The notes under the pieces are model-generated. The model had not been told where the DNA came from. It made no database searches and saw only the letters and a program-made list of their open reading frames with translations. The position numbers were made by a program, and so were the translations under genes. Of a DNA stretch of 64,000 bases, positions 54,318 to 63,051 are shown piece after piece; within the stretch, counting starts at the first letter, position 1; each line of letters opens with the position of its first letter. This stretch comes from Pedobacter sp. SYP-B3415 (lineage in GTDB: Bacteria > Bacteroidota > Bacteroidia > Sphingobacteriales > Sphingobacteriaceae): assembly GCF_004138205.1 (NCBI RefSeq), contig NZ_RXNQ01000001.1:124001-188000 (forward strand). The letters run 5' to 3'.

Positions 54318-56030
54318 ATGAAAAAGCTAAAATATATCTGTGTATCGCTGACCTGCATGTTCCTGTTCTCCTGCAGCAGCGACTTTCTCGAAAAGAATCC
54401 GCAGGCCCAACTTACCCCTGACCAGCTAACTACGCAGGATGGTGTGGAAGGGCTGTTGATTGGCGCCTATGGCCTGTTAAATGGAAATGTAAATGGAACA
54501 TATGGCAACTATGGGGCTGCACCGAGCCAATGGTTATTTGGTGAGGTCACATCAGACAACGCCCATAAGGGAAGTAACAACGGCGACCAGCCGAACATGA
54601 ACCTGCTTGAGCAGCATGCGCCGACGAGTACAAATGACAACCTGCTGAACCTGTGGGAAAGGTGTTACGAAGGCATCAAACGCTGCAACAATACCCTGAA
54701 AATTCTTGCTGCGCTGCAGGGCGGGGCCGGAAAATTCTCTGATGCCCGGGCAAAAGAAATCCAGGCAGAGGCGAGAATACTGAGAGGTCACTATTATTTT
54801 TTCCTGGTCAGGGTCTTCAAAAATGTTCCTTACATCAGCGAAACAACTACAGCGCCTCTGGTGCCTAACAATGCGGATATCTATCCGAATATTGTTGCCG
54901 ACTTCCAGTTTGGGGTAGACAACCTTACAGCTGCAAAACCGCTGGGACAGATCGGCCGGGTGGATAAAATTGCCGCTCAGGCCTATTTGGGAAAGGTATT
55001 TTTATATCAGAAAAAATATGCCGAAGCACTTACACAATTCAATGCCGTAATTGCTGCGCGGCCTGATATCGTTACGCTTCCCTACACCGACAACTTTGAT
55101 ATTACAAAGGAAAACGGGCCTGAAGCAGTCTTTTCAGTGCAGCATGCGGTGGGTACAGACGGTACCGGTGGCGACAACGGAAACGTGGGTGATATCCTGA
55201 ACTTTCCTTATGGTAACGGCCTCCCAATTACCTGCTGCGGATTCTATCAGCCTACCATCGATCTCGTGAACGCATACCGCGTAGATGCGGCCGGCCTGCC
55301 ACTCAGCACCGCGGCTTACCGGACCAATCCATACAAATCTGACTTCGGACTCAGCGCTGCGCAAAAGGCAAGTTATACGATAGACCGCTCTCTTGCGGTT
55401 GATCCGCGGCTTGACTATACAGTTGGAAGACGCGGTGTTCCCTTCCGCGACTGGGGCAATATGGCCGGCGATACCTGGATTCGTGACCCCTCGAACGGCG
55501 GTCCTTTTGTTGCCTATAAGAATACGATCGAGTCATCGCAGATCTCGAGCGGTACCGGTCCCGGCAATACAAACGTAACCGGTCTGAATGTGAATATCAT
55601 CCGCCTGGCGGATGTTTACCTGATGGCCGCTGAATGCCAGATTGAAAGCGGGGACCTTGGCGGCGCACTTGTGCGAATCAACAAAGTGAGACAGCGCGCA
55701 GCCAACCTGGCACCAAAAAGTGTAGGCGGATCTGCTGCCGCGGCATATAACGTAGGCCAGTACCCTGCTTTCGCAAGCGCTGATGCTGCGCGTGAGGCCG
55801 TGCGCCGCGAGCGAAGGCTGGAACTTGCTATGGAGGGTCACCGCTTTTATGACCTGGTTCGCTGGGGTATAGCTAAACAGGTTCTTGAAAGTTATTTCGC
55901 CTTTGAAGGTGGTTTCTTTAACTATTTACAGGGTATAACGTTCGAACCCCGGGATGAATACTTCCCGCTTCCGCAGGATCAGATTGACCGGAGCCAGGGT
56001 GTTCTGGTGCAAAATGATGGTTATAAATAA
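54318..56030 (+). CDS. SusD/RagB-type outer membrane nutrient-binding lipoprotein
   Basis: 570 aa. Lipoprotein signal with cleavage before C19 (MFLFSCSSDFLEKNPQAQL). TPR-like SusD fold: EGLLIGAYGLLNG, a AEARILRGHYYFFLVRVFKNVPYI stretch and the C-terminal RRERRLELAMEGHRFYDLVRWG, all signature positions. It would cap the SusC barrel and bind the ligand on the cell surface. Forms an operon with SusC and ends at a terminator. Confidence 0.93.
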   Translation: MKKLKYICVSLTCMFLFSCSSDFLEKNPQAQLTPDQLTTQDGVEGLLIGAYGLLNGNVNGTYGNYGAAPSQWLFGEVTSDNAHKGSNNGDQPNMNLLEQHAPTSTNDNLLNLWERCYEGIKRCNNTLKILAALQGGAGKFSDARAKEIQAEARILRGHYYFFLVRVFKNVPYISETTTAPLVPNNADIYPNIVADFQFGVDNLTAAKPLGQIGRVDKIAAQAYLGKVFLYQKKYAEALTQFNAVIAARPDIVTLPYTDNFDITKENGPEAVFSVQHAVGTDGTGGDNGNVGDILNFPYGNGLPITCCGFYQPTIDLVNAYRVDAAGLPLSTAAYRTNPYKSDFGLSAAQKASYTIDRSLAVDPRLDYTVGRRGVPFRDWGNMAGDTWIRDPSNGGPFVAYKNTIESSQISSGTGPGNTNVTGLNVNIIRLADVYLMAAECQIESGDLGGALVRINKVRQRAANLAPKSVGGSAAAAYNVGQYPAFASADAAREAVRRERRLELAMEGHRFYDLVRWGIAKQVLESYFAFEGGFFNYLQGITFEPRDEYFPLPQDQIDRSQGVLVQNDGYK

Positions 56031-56036
56031 GTTGAA

Positions 56037-56064
56037 AAACCGGGTCGAAAGGCCCGGTTTTTTT
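56037..56064 (+). terminator. Terminator after SusCD
   Basis: AAACCGGG and CCCGGTTT flank TCGAAAGG, followed by T-run. Confidence 0.8.
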
Positions 56065-56112
56065 ATGAAACCTGTCTGCTATATGCAATGGATAACATGT
56101 AAGCCATCCGTA

Positions 56113-56745
56113 TTACTGCGGTATATAAACGACGTATTTCGTTTCAAAAAATGGCTCCTCAAAAAAATCAGCGAGTGAAAATAGCTGAGCAGGCAGCCCC
56201 GATTCAGCTATTTCTTCTTCCAGGTCACCGCCCTTGAGGTACAGGATCCCGTTCTGAAGTGCGTTGATATTCTGTTTTTTAATTTTGCCTTTTATCCAGG
56301 GATAAAATTCAGACAAGCGCGTGACCGCGCGCGATACGATAAAATTGTAGCTCTCTTTCAGCTGCTCAGCCCGCAGATGGTCAGCGCGGAGGTTTGTGAG
56401 CCCAAGGGCAGAACTTACCTCATTTACAACTTTAATTTTTTTACCGATTGAGTCCACCAGGTGGAATGATGTTTCCGGAAAAAGAATGGCCAGTGGAATG
56501 CCGGGAAAACCACCACCGGTACCAACATCCAGGACCGTCTCGCCCGCAGTGAACCGGCACACTTTGGCAATGCCCAGCGAATGCAATACGTGCCGCTCAT
56601 ACAAAAGATCGATATCCTTTCTTGACACCACATTGATCTGCGCATTCCAGAAGCTATACAGCTCATATAACCGTTCAAACTGATCGATCTGTTGGCTTGA
56701 AAGATCCGGAAAATATTTCTGAATAATAGCGGATGTTATTTCCAT
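56113..56745 (-). CDS. rsmG: 16S rRNA (guanine527-N7)-methyltransferase
   Basis: 210 aa. SAM-binding VLDVGTGGGFPGIPLAIL and the RsmG signature VDSIGKKIKVVNEV, with NFIVSRAVTRLSEF at the conserved RAV position. Modifies the 530 loop of 16S rRNA. Overlaps the end of the upstream glycosyltransferase gene by 10 bp, so it is translationally coupled to it; there is no functional reason for the pairing. Confidence 0.94.
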   Translation of the reverse strand: MEITSAIIQKYFPDLSSQQIDQFERLYELYSFWNAQINVVSRKDIDLLYERHVLHSLGIAKVCRFTAGETVLDVGTGGGFPGIPLAILFPETSFHLVDSIGKKIKVVNEVSSALGLTNLRADHLRAEQLKESYNFIVSRAVTRLSEFYPWIKGKIKKQNINALQNGILYLKGGDLEEEIAESGLPAQLFSLADFFEEPFFETKYVVYIPQ

Positions 56746-57854
56746 TGAACTTTTTTGATAAAAATAGCAATAAGACCATTAAAGGTCAGAAAAAGAAAAA
56801 GAATAGGATCCAGCAGGGGGAACCACCACCGCAGGCCCCTGCAGTTCAGACGCGACAGCAAACGGGGATAAACCAGAGAACGGACAACCACACTGAATAA
56901 ACCTATGGATAAGGCCGGATAACGTGTATCCTGAAAACAAAGCCCTGCACCAAGAAGCACATAAAATAAAAATTGTGAAACGATCTGCGTGGTGAGAATA
57001 AACTGGTGCTTTTTTTTATAAAATTTGCCTGCTCCCACATGCCTTTTCTTTTGCCGAAGATAGGTCAACCAGGTTGTTTTTGGCTCGCTCCAAACATGCG
57101 CATCAGCGGCAATGCGAATTTCGGTATTTGATGATGTTGCGTTCGCGTTTACGAAAAGGTCGTCATCGCCCGAAGGGATATGCATGTGCGCAGCAAAGCC
57201 CTTATTTTTAAAAAATAGTGATTTTTTATAGGCCATATTGCGGCCCACAGCCATATATGGCATGCCCTTCAGTGCAAACGACAAATAATTCACCGCAGTG
57301 AAGAAAGTTTCGAATCTGACCAGTGCGTTCAGCAATCCGCGTTTTCTGATGTAGGGTGAATAACCCAGAACGATCTCCGTTTGCGGGGATGCGGGCACTT
57401 GCATGTGCCTGAGCCATTGATCTGATGTCGGGATACAGTCTGCATCAGTAAAAACAAGCCAATCGTATTTAGCAGCTTTGATACCCATTGTCACGGCGAA
57501 CTTTTTCCCCGCACGGAACTTATCGTTTTCTGAGACAGTGACGATACGCAGACGCTGTTCCGAAGCAGCCATTCGCTCAAGCAAGTCAGCTGTTCCATCC
57601 CACGAACGGTCATTAACTACAATGACTTCAAATTCAGGGAAGTCCTGAGCCAGGACTGCAGGAAGGAATTTTTCAAGGTTCAGAGCCTCATTTCGCGCGC
57701 ATATGATGACGCTAAGCGGATGTATAGCCGGAGCTGATTCGTTGGATGTATGTCTGAGCAACCGCGAATGCACAAATAAAGTATAGTATAACTGCAACAA
57801 CAGGCATACGGCGAGAGCGGCAAGCAAAATTAGATCAAACTGGGTGAAGTTCAC
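56736..57854 (-). CDS. Membrane-anchored family 2 glycosyltransferase
   Basis: 372 aa from the GTG at 57854; a TTG at 57872 is also possible and no ATG is available. N-terminal helix (LILLAALAVCLLLQLYYTLF), GT-A domain with ICARNEALNLEKFLPAVL, VIVVNDRSWDGT and FTDADC (DXD-like metal site), SGDDDLFVNA with the ED-like acidic pair, and a KKRHVGAGKF stretch before two C-terminal helices. Acceptor and sugar unknown. A non-ATG start and the coupling with rsmG suggest modest translation. Confidence 0.88.
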   Translation of the reverse strand: MNFTQFDLILLAALAVCLLLQLYYTLFVHSRLLRHTSNESAPAIHPLSVIICARNEALNLEKFLPAVLAQDFPEFEVIVVNDRSWDGTADLLERMAASEQRLRIVTVSENDKFRAGKKFAVTMGIKAAKYDWLVFTDADCIPTSDQWLRHMQVPASPQTEIVLGYSPYIRKRGLLNALVRFETFFTAVNYLSFALKGMPYMAVGRNMAYKKSLFFKNKGFAAHMHIPSGDDDLFVNANATSSNTEIRIAADAHVWSEPKTTWLTYLRQKKRHVGAGKFYKKKHQFILTTQIVSQFLFYVLLGAGLCFQDTRYPALSIGLFSVVVRSLVYPRLLSRLNCRGLRWWFPLLDPILFLFLTFNGLIAIFIKKVQWK

Positions 57855-57872
57855 GATTTTACAAAACGACAA

Positions 57873-58214
57873 ATTTCTGATTTTTTAACCGCAAAAACCG
57901 GCGGTGTTGAAAAGTCATTGAGCTAGAAGTGTGGTTGTAAGTCCCACGTTTACCTTATAAGTTATTTGTCAGGGCGCGGTGCCACTGAAAAGCAGCGTGC
58001 TGCGTCTATGGCGATAGTGATCGCATGAGTGGGCAACACAAGTGCGCAGAAGCCTCAGGGAACCGCAGGAGATTGAGTGGTAAAGCGGAAGGCGGCTCGC
58101 AGTGTCTATGATCGTTGACCGGAGCATCCTTGTCCTTACTCCTCTTGTAACACCAGGCCCCTTCTCAGGCCCGCGCTTTTTTCGTAATTTGCGCTGTTTT
58201 TTCAAAACACACAT
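57873..58214. other. Unexplained intergenic region upstream of tgt
   Basis: About 340 bp, GC-richer than adjacent intergenic DNA. Contains several short complementary segments (GGCGATAGTGATCGC near 58010-58025 is a partial palindrome; GCAGCGTGCTGC near 57992-58003 is a perfect 5-nt stem). Searched by eye for RNase P, tmRNA and SRP motifs on both strands without success. The 81-aa minus-strand frame across it has no protein-like features. Candidate ncRNA or repeat remnant. Confidence 0.3.
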
Positions 58215-59345
58215 ATGAAATTTGATTTACAGGCAAAAGACCTGTCATCCAAAGCCAGGGCCGGAGTAGTCACAACCGATCACGGGGCCATTCAGACGCC
58301 CATCTTCATGCCTGTTGGCACCGCCGGCACTGTTAAAGCGGTTCATCAGCGTGAGCTGAAAGAAGATATTGATGCGCAGATTATTCTGGGCAATACTTAT
58401 CATCTTTACCTGCGCCCGGGCATAGACACCCTTGAAAGGGCCGGTGGCCTTCACAAATTTATTGGCTGGGACCGTCCGATTCTTACAGACAGCGGCGGCT
58501 ATCAGGTCTATTCGCTGAGTAATGTCAGAAAGATCAAGGAAGAGGGCGTTACTTTTAACTCGCATATCGATGGATCGCGGCATCTTTTTACGCCTGAATA
58601 TGCTATGGATATCCAGCGCAGCATTGGTGCCGATATCATTATGGCTTTTGATGAATGTACACCCTACCCCTGCGATTACCGCTATGCCGCTGATTCGGTC
58701 GAGATGACACACCGCTGGCTTAAGCGCTGCTGCGCTCATTTTGACCGTACCGAACCAAAATATGGGTTCAGTCAGACGCTTTTTCCAATAGTACAGGGTT
58801 CTGTATACAAAGATCTGCGTATTAAATCTGCCGAATTCATAGCCAGTATGGAGCGGGAAGGTAACGCCATCGGCGGACTTTCTGTTGGCGAGCCTGCCGA
58901 AGAAATGTATGCCATGACGGAAATCGTGTGCGATATTCTGCCTGAAGACCGGCCACGCTACCTGATGGGCGTGGGCACCCCCGTAAATATTCTTGAAAAT
59001 ATCGCACTCGGCGTTGATATGTTCGACTGCGTGATGCCCACCCGCAATGCCCGAAACGGCATGTTGTTTACAAAACAAGGCATTATCAACATACGGAACA
59101 AAAAGTGGGAAAATGACTTCTCTGCTATTGAGGAAGACAGCGACCTTCTCGTTGACCGCATGCACACAAAAGCGTATCTTCGTCACCTGATCCACTCGAA
59201 AGAAATGTTAGGGGCGCAGATTGCTACGCTTCACAATCTCCATTTCTATCTCTGGCTGGTTACTGAAGCCCGGAACCGCATTCTTGCGGGGACATTTTAC
59301 GAATGGAAAAATAAAATGGTACAGATTTTAGGCAGTAAGTTGTAG
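58215..59345 (+). CDS. tgt: tRNA-guanine transglycosylase without zinc cysteines
   Basis: 376 aa. Exchanges G34 of GUN-anticodon tRNAs for preQ1. D92 in TDSGGYQVYSLS and D271 in MFDCVMPTRNARNG match the catalytic base and nucleophile; GGLSVGEPAEEMY is the substrate loop. In the E. coli-type enzyme a CxCxxC zinc motif lies between KIRN and AYLHHL; here the corresponding residues 306-316 read EEDSDLLVDRM with no cysteine, though the H340 position remains. I recall Bacteroidota Tgts being like this. Followed after 1 nt by the LptF/G gene. Confidence 0.93.
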   Translation: MKFDLQAKDLSSKARAGVVTTDHGAIQTPIFMPVGTAGTVKAVHQRELKEDIDAQIILGNTYHLYLRPGIDTLERAGGLHKFIGWDRPILTDSGGYQVYSLSNVRKIKEEGVTFNSHIDGSRHLFTPEYAMDIQRSIGADIIMAFDECTPYPCDYRYAADSVEMTHRWLKRCCAHFDRTEPKYGFSQTLFPIVQGSVYKDLRIKSAEFIASMEREGNAIGGLSVGEPAEEMYAMTEIVCDILPEDRPRYLMGVGTPVNILENIALGVDMFDCVMPTRNARNGMLFTKQGIINIRNKKWENDFSAIEEDSDLLVDRMHTKAYLRHLIHSKEMLGAQIATLHNLHFYLWLVTEARNRILAGTFYEWKNKMVQILGSKL

Positions 59346-59346
59346 C

Positions 59347-60450
59347 GTGAACTTCCTCAGAGAAAAGACAAACATTATAGACCGTTATATTGTACGGAAA
59401 TACCTGGGTACATTTTTATTTACCCTGGGCATTTTTGTGCTGATCATTGTGATTTTTGACCTCTCTGAAAAGCTGGACGATTTCATGGAGAGCAAGCTGG
59501 ATTTCTGGGGAATCCTGACTAAATATTATGCAGGCTCGGTACCGTTTTATGTCAATATGCTGTCGCCGCTAATCAATTTTATTGCGGTTATCTTTTTTAC
59601 AGCGAAGATGGCAGACCAGACCGAAATTGTGCCGATTCTCAGCGGTGGCGTAAGTTTTAACCGCTTTCTCGGCCCCTATTTTTTCTCTGCATTCCTGATC
59701 TTTGCGTTTAATCTCGCTTCTAATCTCTATGTTCTGCCCTATACGAATAAGCTTAAGAACGATTTTGAGAACACGTATGTGAAACGTAACGACCCTTCGT
59801 CAAAGTCAAATATTCACATGAAGCTGGATGACAAAACGTATATCTACATCGACAATTTCGATAACCGGACCAATATGGGCTACCGGTTTTCACTCGATAA
59901 TTTCAACGGGGATGTGCTGGTCAAAAAACTGGTAGCCGATCAGATCAAATGGGATTCTACCAAACGTGTCTGGAAGCTGTCTAACTATTCTGTAAGAAGC
60001 GTAAACGGCTTAAAAGAACAGATGATCTACGGCACAGGTAAGGAAAAAGACACGGTACTGGATATGCGACCTGATGATTTCTCTGCCTACGATAATGTTG
60101 TGCAAAACCTGAGCATGCGCGAGCTTTCAGATAAAATCAGGAAGGAAAAAACACGTGGGTCAGGCATCATGAACGACCTTCTTTTTGAACGTTACAAGCG
60201 TTATTTCCACCCGCTTTCGGCATTCGTACTTACGCTGATCGGCGTGGCACTATCAAGCAGAAAAGTGCGCGGCGGAGTAGGTTTACCTCTCGGTATCGGA
60301 ATTGTTCTCAGCTTTTTATATATCGTACTAAACCAGTTTGCGCAAATGTTTTCGTTAAAGGGTGGCTTCCCGCCGCTCATATCAGCTATCCTGCCTACTG
60401 CCCTGTTTGGCGTTCTGGGCTTCGTGCTGCTCAAAAAGGCGCCGAAATAA
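59347..60450 (+). CDS. LptF/LptG-family permease
   Basis: 367 aa from GTG (no suitable ATG). Six helices in two groups of three (about 20-110 and 290-365) with a periplasmic jelly-roll between, the LptF/G plan. DRYIVRKYLGTFLFTLGIF at the start and HPLSAFVLTLIGVALSS-RKVRGG at helix 4 are signatures. Transports LPS out of the inner membrane with LptB, C and A. Whether this is F or G cannot be told. Coupled to tgt by 1 nt. Confidence 0.9.
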   Translation: MNFLREKTNIIDRYIVRKYLGTFLFTLGIFVLIIVIFDLSEKLDDFMESKLDFWGILTKYYAGSVPFYVNMLSPLINFIAVIFFTAKMADQTEIVPILSGGVSFNRFLGPYFFSAFLIFAFNLASNLYVLPYTNKLKNDFENTYVKRNDPSSKSNIHMKLDDKTYIYIDNFDNRTNMGYRFSLDNFNGDVLVKKLVADQIKWDSTKRVWKLSNYSVRSVNGLKEQMIYGTGKEKDTVLDMRPDDFSAYDNVVQNLSMRELSDKIRKEKTRGSGIMNDLLFERYKRYFHPLSAFVLTLIGVALSSRKVRGGVGLPLGIGIVLSFLYIVLNQFAQMFSLKGGFPPLISAILPTALFGVLGFVLLKKAPK

Positions 60451-60452
60451 CT

Positions 60453-60460
60453 TAAATTTG
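60453..60460 (+). promoter_or_regulatory. -7 box of the EamA transporter gene
   Basis: TAAATTTG, exact, 6 nt before the ATG at 60467. The -33 box is not clear. Confidence 0.4.
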
Positions 60461-60466
60461 CGCTCA

Positions 60467-61411
60467 ATGATGAGCAATCCGACTGCCGTTGAGCAAACAA
60501 CCGGCAAAAAAAATCTTTTGATTCTGCATTCCACGGTATTTATCTGGGGCTTTACCGGCATTCTCGGAGCAGCAATTTCTATCGGCGCTGTGACGATGGT
60601 CTGGTACCGCGTACTGATCGCTACCCTGGCCCTCTGGATCTGGTTTATACTTTCAGGCAAGAAATACCGTACAGACCGCAAAAACCTGCTTAAATTATTT
60701 GGCGTGGGTGGTATTGTAGCGCTTCACTGGATCATGTTTTTTCAATCGATCAAAACTTCAACAGTCTCTGTCGGCCTGGTTTGCCTCTCGTCCGTTACCC
60801 TCTTTACTTCTTTCCTGGAGCCGCTTCTCAAAAAACAACGCATACACAAGGGCAATGTAATTGTTGGCATCATCATCATTCTGGGTATCATTCTGATCTT
60901 CAAATTCGAAACGGGATATGCCTGGGGTATTGCTGCCGGCCTGTTGGCAGCATTCTCGGCGAGCTTGTTTTCTACGCTGAATTCAAAGCTGGTCAACAAG
61001 CAGGAGCCCGTTGTGATCAGCTTCTACGAGATGATTGCTGCCTTTGTATGGATCAGTATTTACCGTCTGTTTGATGGTTCCTTGCTACAGGAACGGTTTG
61101 ACCTGTCGGCCAGCGACTGGCTCTTTCTCCTCGTTTTAGGGACGATCTGCACGGCATTGGCGTATGTCCTCGCGGTAGGCGTTATGCGGGAATTTTCTGC
61201 GTTTACAGTTGCGCTCGTGACCAATCTTGAACCTATTTATGGCGTATTACTGGCCCTTTTGATTTTCGGCGCAAAAGAGCAGATGAGCCTGGGCTTTTAC
61301 GCCGGCGCATGCCTCATCCTTGCTGCTGTATTTCTTTACCCAATGTATCTGAAACGACGTGCAGGCAGACATCTGAACAGGCCGAAAAACACTGTCGCAA
61401 AACAGGCATAA
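60467..61411 (+). CDS. EamA/DMT-family transporter
   Basis: 314 aa from the ATG at 60467 (MMSNPTAVEQTT; ATG at 60470 also possible); the longer frame overlaps the permease gene. Ten predicted helices in two EamA repeats, with HSTVFIWGFTGILGA and MVWYRVLIATLALWI in repeat 1 and LEPIYGVLLALLIFGAKEQ in repeat 2. Substrate unknown; family members export amino acids or metabolites. The last codons (NTVAKQA) overlap the left arm of the inverted-repeat element at 61393. Confidence 0.85.
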   Translation: MMSNPTAVEQTTGKKNLLILHSTVFIWGFTGILGAAISIGAVTMVWYRVLIATLALWIWFILSGKKYRTDRKNLLKLFGVGGIVALHWIMFFQSIKTSTVSVGLVCLSSVTLFTSFLEPLLKKQRIHKGNVIVGIIIILGIILIFKFETGYAWGIAAGLLAAFSASLFSTLNSKLVNKQEPVVISFYEMIAAFVWISIYRLFDGSLLQERFDLSASDWLFLLVLGTICTALAYVLAVGVMREFSAFTVALVTNLEPIYGVLLALLIFGAKEQMSLGFYAGACLILAAVFLYPMYLKRRAGRHLNRPKNTVAKQA

Positions 61412-61531
61412 CAGTCCATATACGACATCAAAAATTTCCCAAAAAAAACGCCATAAAAACCCCGGGTTAACAACCAAAAAAACGCTCAATCCGGGGAGCC
61501 GGTTTTTACCCGCTTAGGGCGTTTTGCGACA
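61393..61531. repeat. Nested inverted-repeat element overlapping the EamA 3' end
   Basis: Outer arms TGTCGCAAAAC (61393-61403) and GTTTTGCGACA (61521-61531) are perfect 11-bp inverted repeats. Inside are AAAACGCC (61445-61452)/GGCGTTTT (61518-61525), TAAAAACC (61454-61461)/GGTTTTTA (61501-61508) and CCCCGG (61460-61465)/CCGGGG (61491-61496). All pairs are perfect; some overlap, so alternative folds are possible. May be a terminator complex or a small MITE-like insertion. Confidence 0.55.
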
Positions 61532-62473
61532 CTTAGCTTTTCACTCAATTCAGCCAGGAAAGCGGCCTTAAAAAGTTAACTTTTAAGACACGATTGTGAA
61601 GTCTGCAACGCGCCAGATTTTATCCCGGACAGGACGCTTTTTCACATCCAAAACCGGTGAAAAAGACCGGTGAAAATGACAGGATCTGGAACCATATTTG
61701 AGGGGGTTTTAGCCCGTTGGAAACGACCAAAACGGCGTCCGCCTGCCTTGCCGGTCTCCCGAAAAAAGCAGCAAAAGATAGGCGCCGTAACCAGGTCTCA
61801 TGCAAAAAGCATATGAACAAGACCGGCTGATTTATACGAAATCAGGCTCCCGGAATGTTACAGATATTGCGCTTCCGGTTGCCGGATTTAGCTGCAAACA
61901 GTCCACCTTCCGGGCAGACCCTGAGGAGGTCGCAGCCAGTAAAGCAAGTCAAAAAACCATACTATATTAACTTAAATAAGCCAGGGCCCAGCGATACTTT
62001 GAGCGCCAAACCTCGGGAATTCCGGGCGAAGATACAGCGGAATCCGCCAGCTGCTTACACCACAATTAGGTCTGCTCCGGGCTGAAATGAACATGTCTGA
62101 TTCCTGTTCAGAGGAAAGCGGACCGCATGTATTTGGCCCTGAAATCATTTTAGAATGCCCTATACGCAAAGCAAAATTCTATGTCGCATATTACCCGCTG
62201 AGACAACTTTACGGCCTTTGGCATTTAAGTAATTCAGGTCAATACCAAGGATGCGTTACACCTTTGAGAACCCTAGACACGACCTTTCAGGCTGGAAACA
62301 TTCCGAGGACTTTACATGTCGCTATACCCCCACGAAGCGTACATAGCGACTCCCGAACGATTCCAGATAACCTGAATTATTACCTTCGCTAAGTGCCGCC
62401 GGGCACGCGCTCTTTTCGGCTCAAAAAGCCTGCAACTTCCATTTTTCAGTTGATGTTAGCATCCCTATAAACC
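61532..62473. other. Non-coding region with short palindromes
   Basis: No convincing gene. Visible structures: TTAAAAAGTTAACTTTTAA (about 61572-61590); a direct repeat ACCGGTGAAAA twice (about 61655-61680); ATGC-AAAAA-GCAT (61800-61812); GTCGCTAT (62318-62325) paired with ATAGCGAC (62343-62350). A 101-codon frame (62087-62392) has compositional features unlike the neighbouring proteins and is doubtful. Confidence 0.4.
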
Positions 62474-62811
62474 ATGTCAACATGGCAGCATACCCTACTT
62501 CCATATGACCAGAAACGATATCAGTAATGTGCGCTTTTCAGGTCAATTCGTGGCAGAAAGCAACATTACAGAAGGCCGGATTATCGCAAAAAAAGGTGAC
62601 TGAAATATTTTATCCGCTGAGCTTTCACTGATAATGCCGTTAGCAAAACCTATAAATTTTGCAGAGTTTATCGCCCACACTGATCGGTCCGGCAATCATT
62701 TCAACAACGATTAATACCGGCAATATTGAGTCGCTTAACGCTAATAAAGGCTTACATAAACTACACATTACATTTGGAAATAATCACGCAAGGCGCCGGC
62801 AATCCGATTAA
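62474..62811 (+). pseudogene. Possible ORF remnants in an AT-rich stretch
   Basis: Three protein-like pieces lie end to end in different frames or behind stops: MSTWQHTLLPYDQKRYQ (62474-62527), MTRNDISNVRFSGQFVAESN onward (62505 to a TGA at 62601-62603, then open to 62714) and LQSLSPTLIGPAIISTTINT onward (62659-62811). None is recognised. They may be a decayed gene with frameshifts, or chance; base composition is lower in GC than the flanks. Confidence 0.2.
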
Positions 62812-63051
62812 TTAGTGTATTTTCAGCACCTCAAAGTAGAATCAGATAATTTCAGCTTCATGATGGATTTAAAATTGAATAATGGAGAATTTTCGAGACG
62901 TTTTTATAAGATTACGACTGGATTAACCAAGATCACATTTTCATCATTATCAGGATTTTGATTTGCTTTAACTTAAATTTTTAATGAATTTAAAGAATAG
63001 AACTAAAGTTTAAAATACTAATATTTTTAGCATACACGGGAACGGCCGCAT

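Noticed and set aside
55935..55960. GTTCGAA-containing motif resembling a tRNA T-loop
   Set aside because: It is within susD and encodes conserved residues; no cloverleaf around it. No tRNA genes were found in the window.
57873..58214. RNase P RNA, tmRNA or SRP RNA upstream of tgt
   Set aside because: None of the conserved core motifs of these RNAs was found on either strand.
58245..59195. 316-codon minus-strand frame opposite tgt
   Set aside because: Fully antisense to a well-conserved gene; translation lacks domain features and results from codon bias on the sense strand.
62087..62392. 101-codon plus-strand frame
   Set aside because: No family likeness, residue usage unlike neighbouring genes, and it crosses an 8-bp inverted repeat; kept only as a doubtful item in the non-coding entry.
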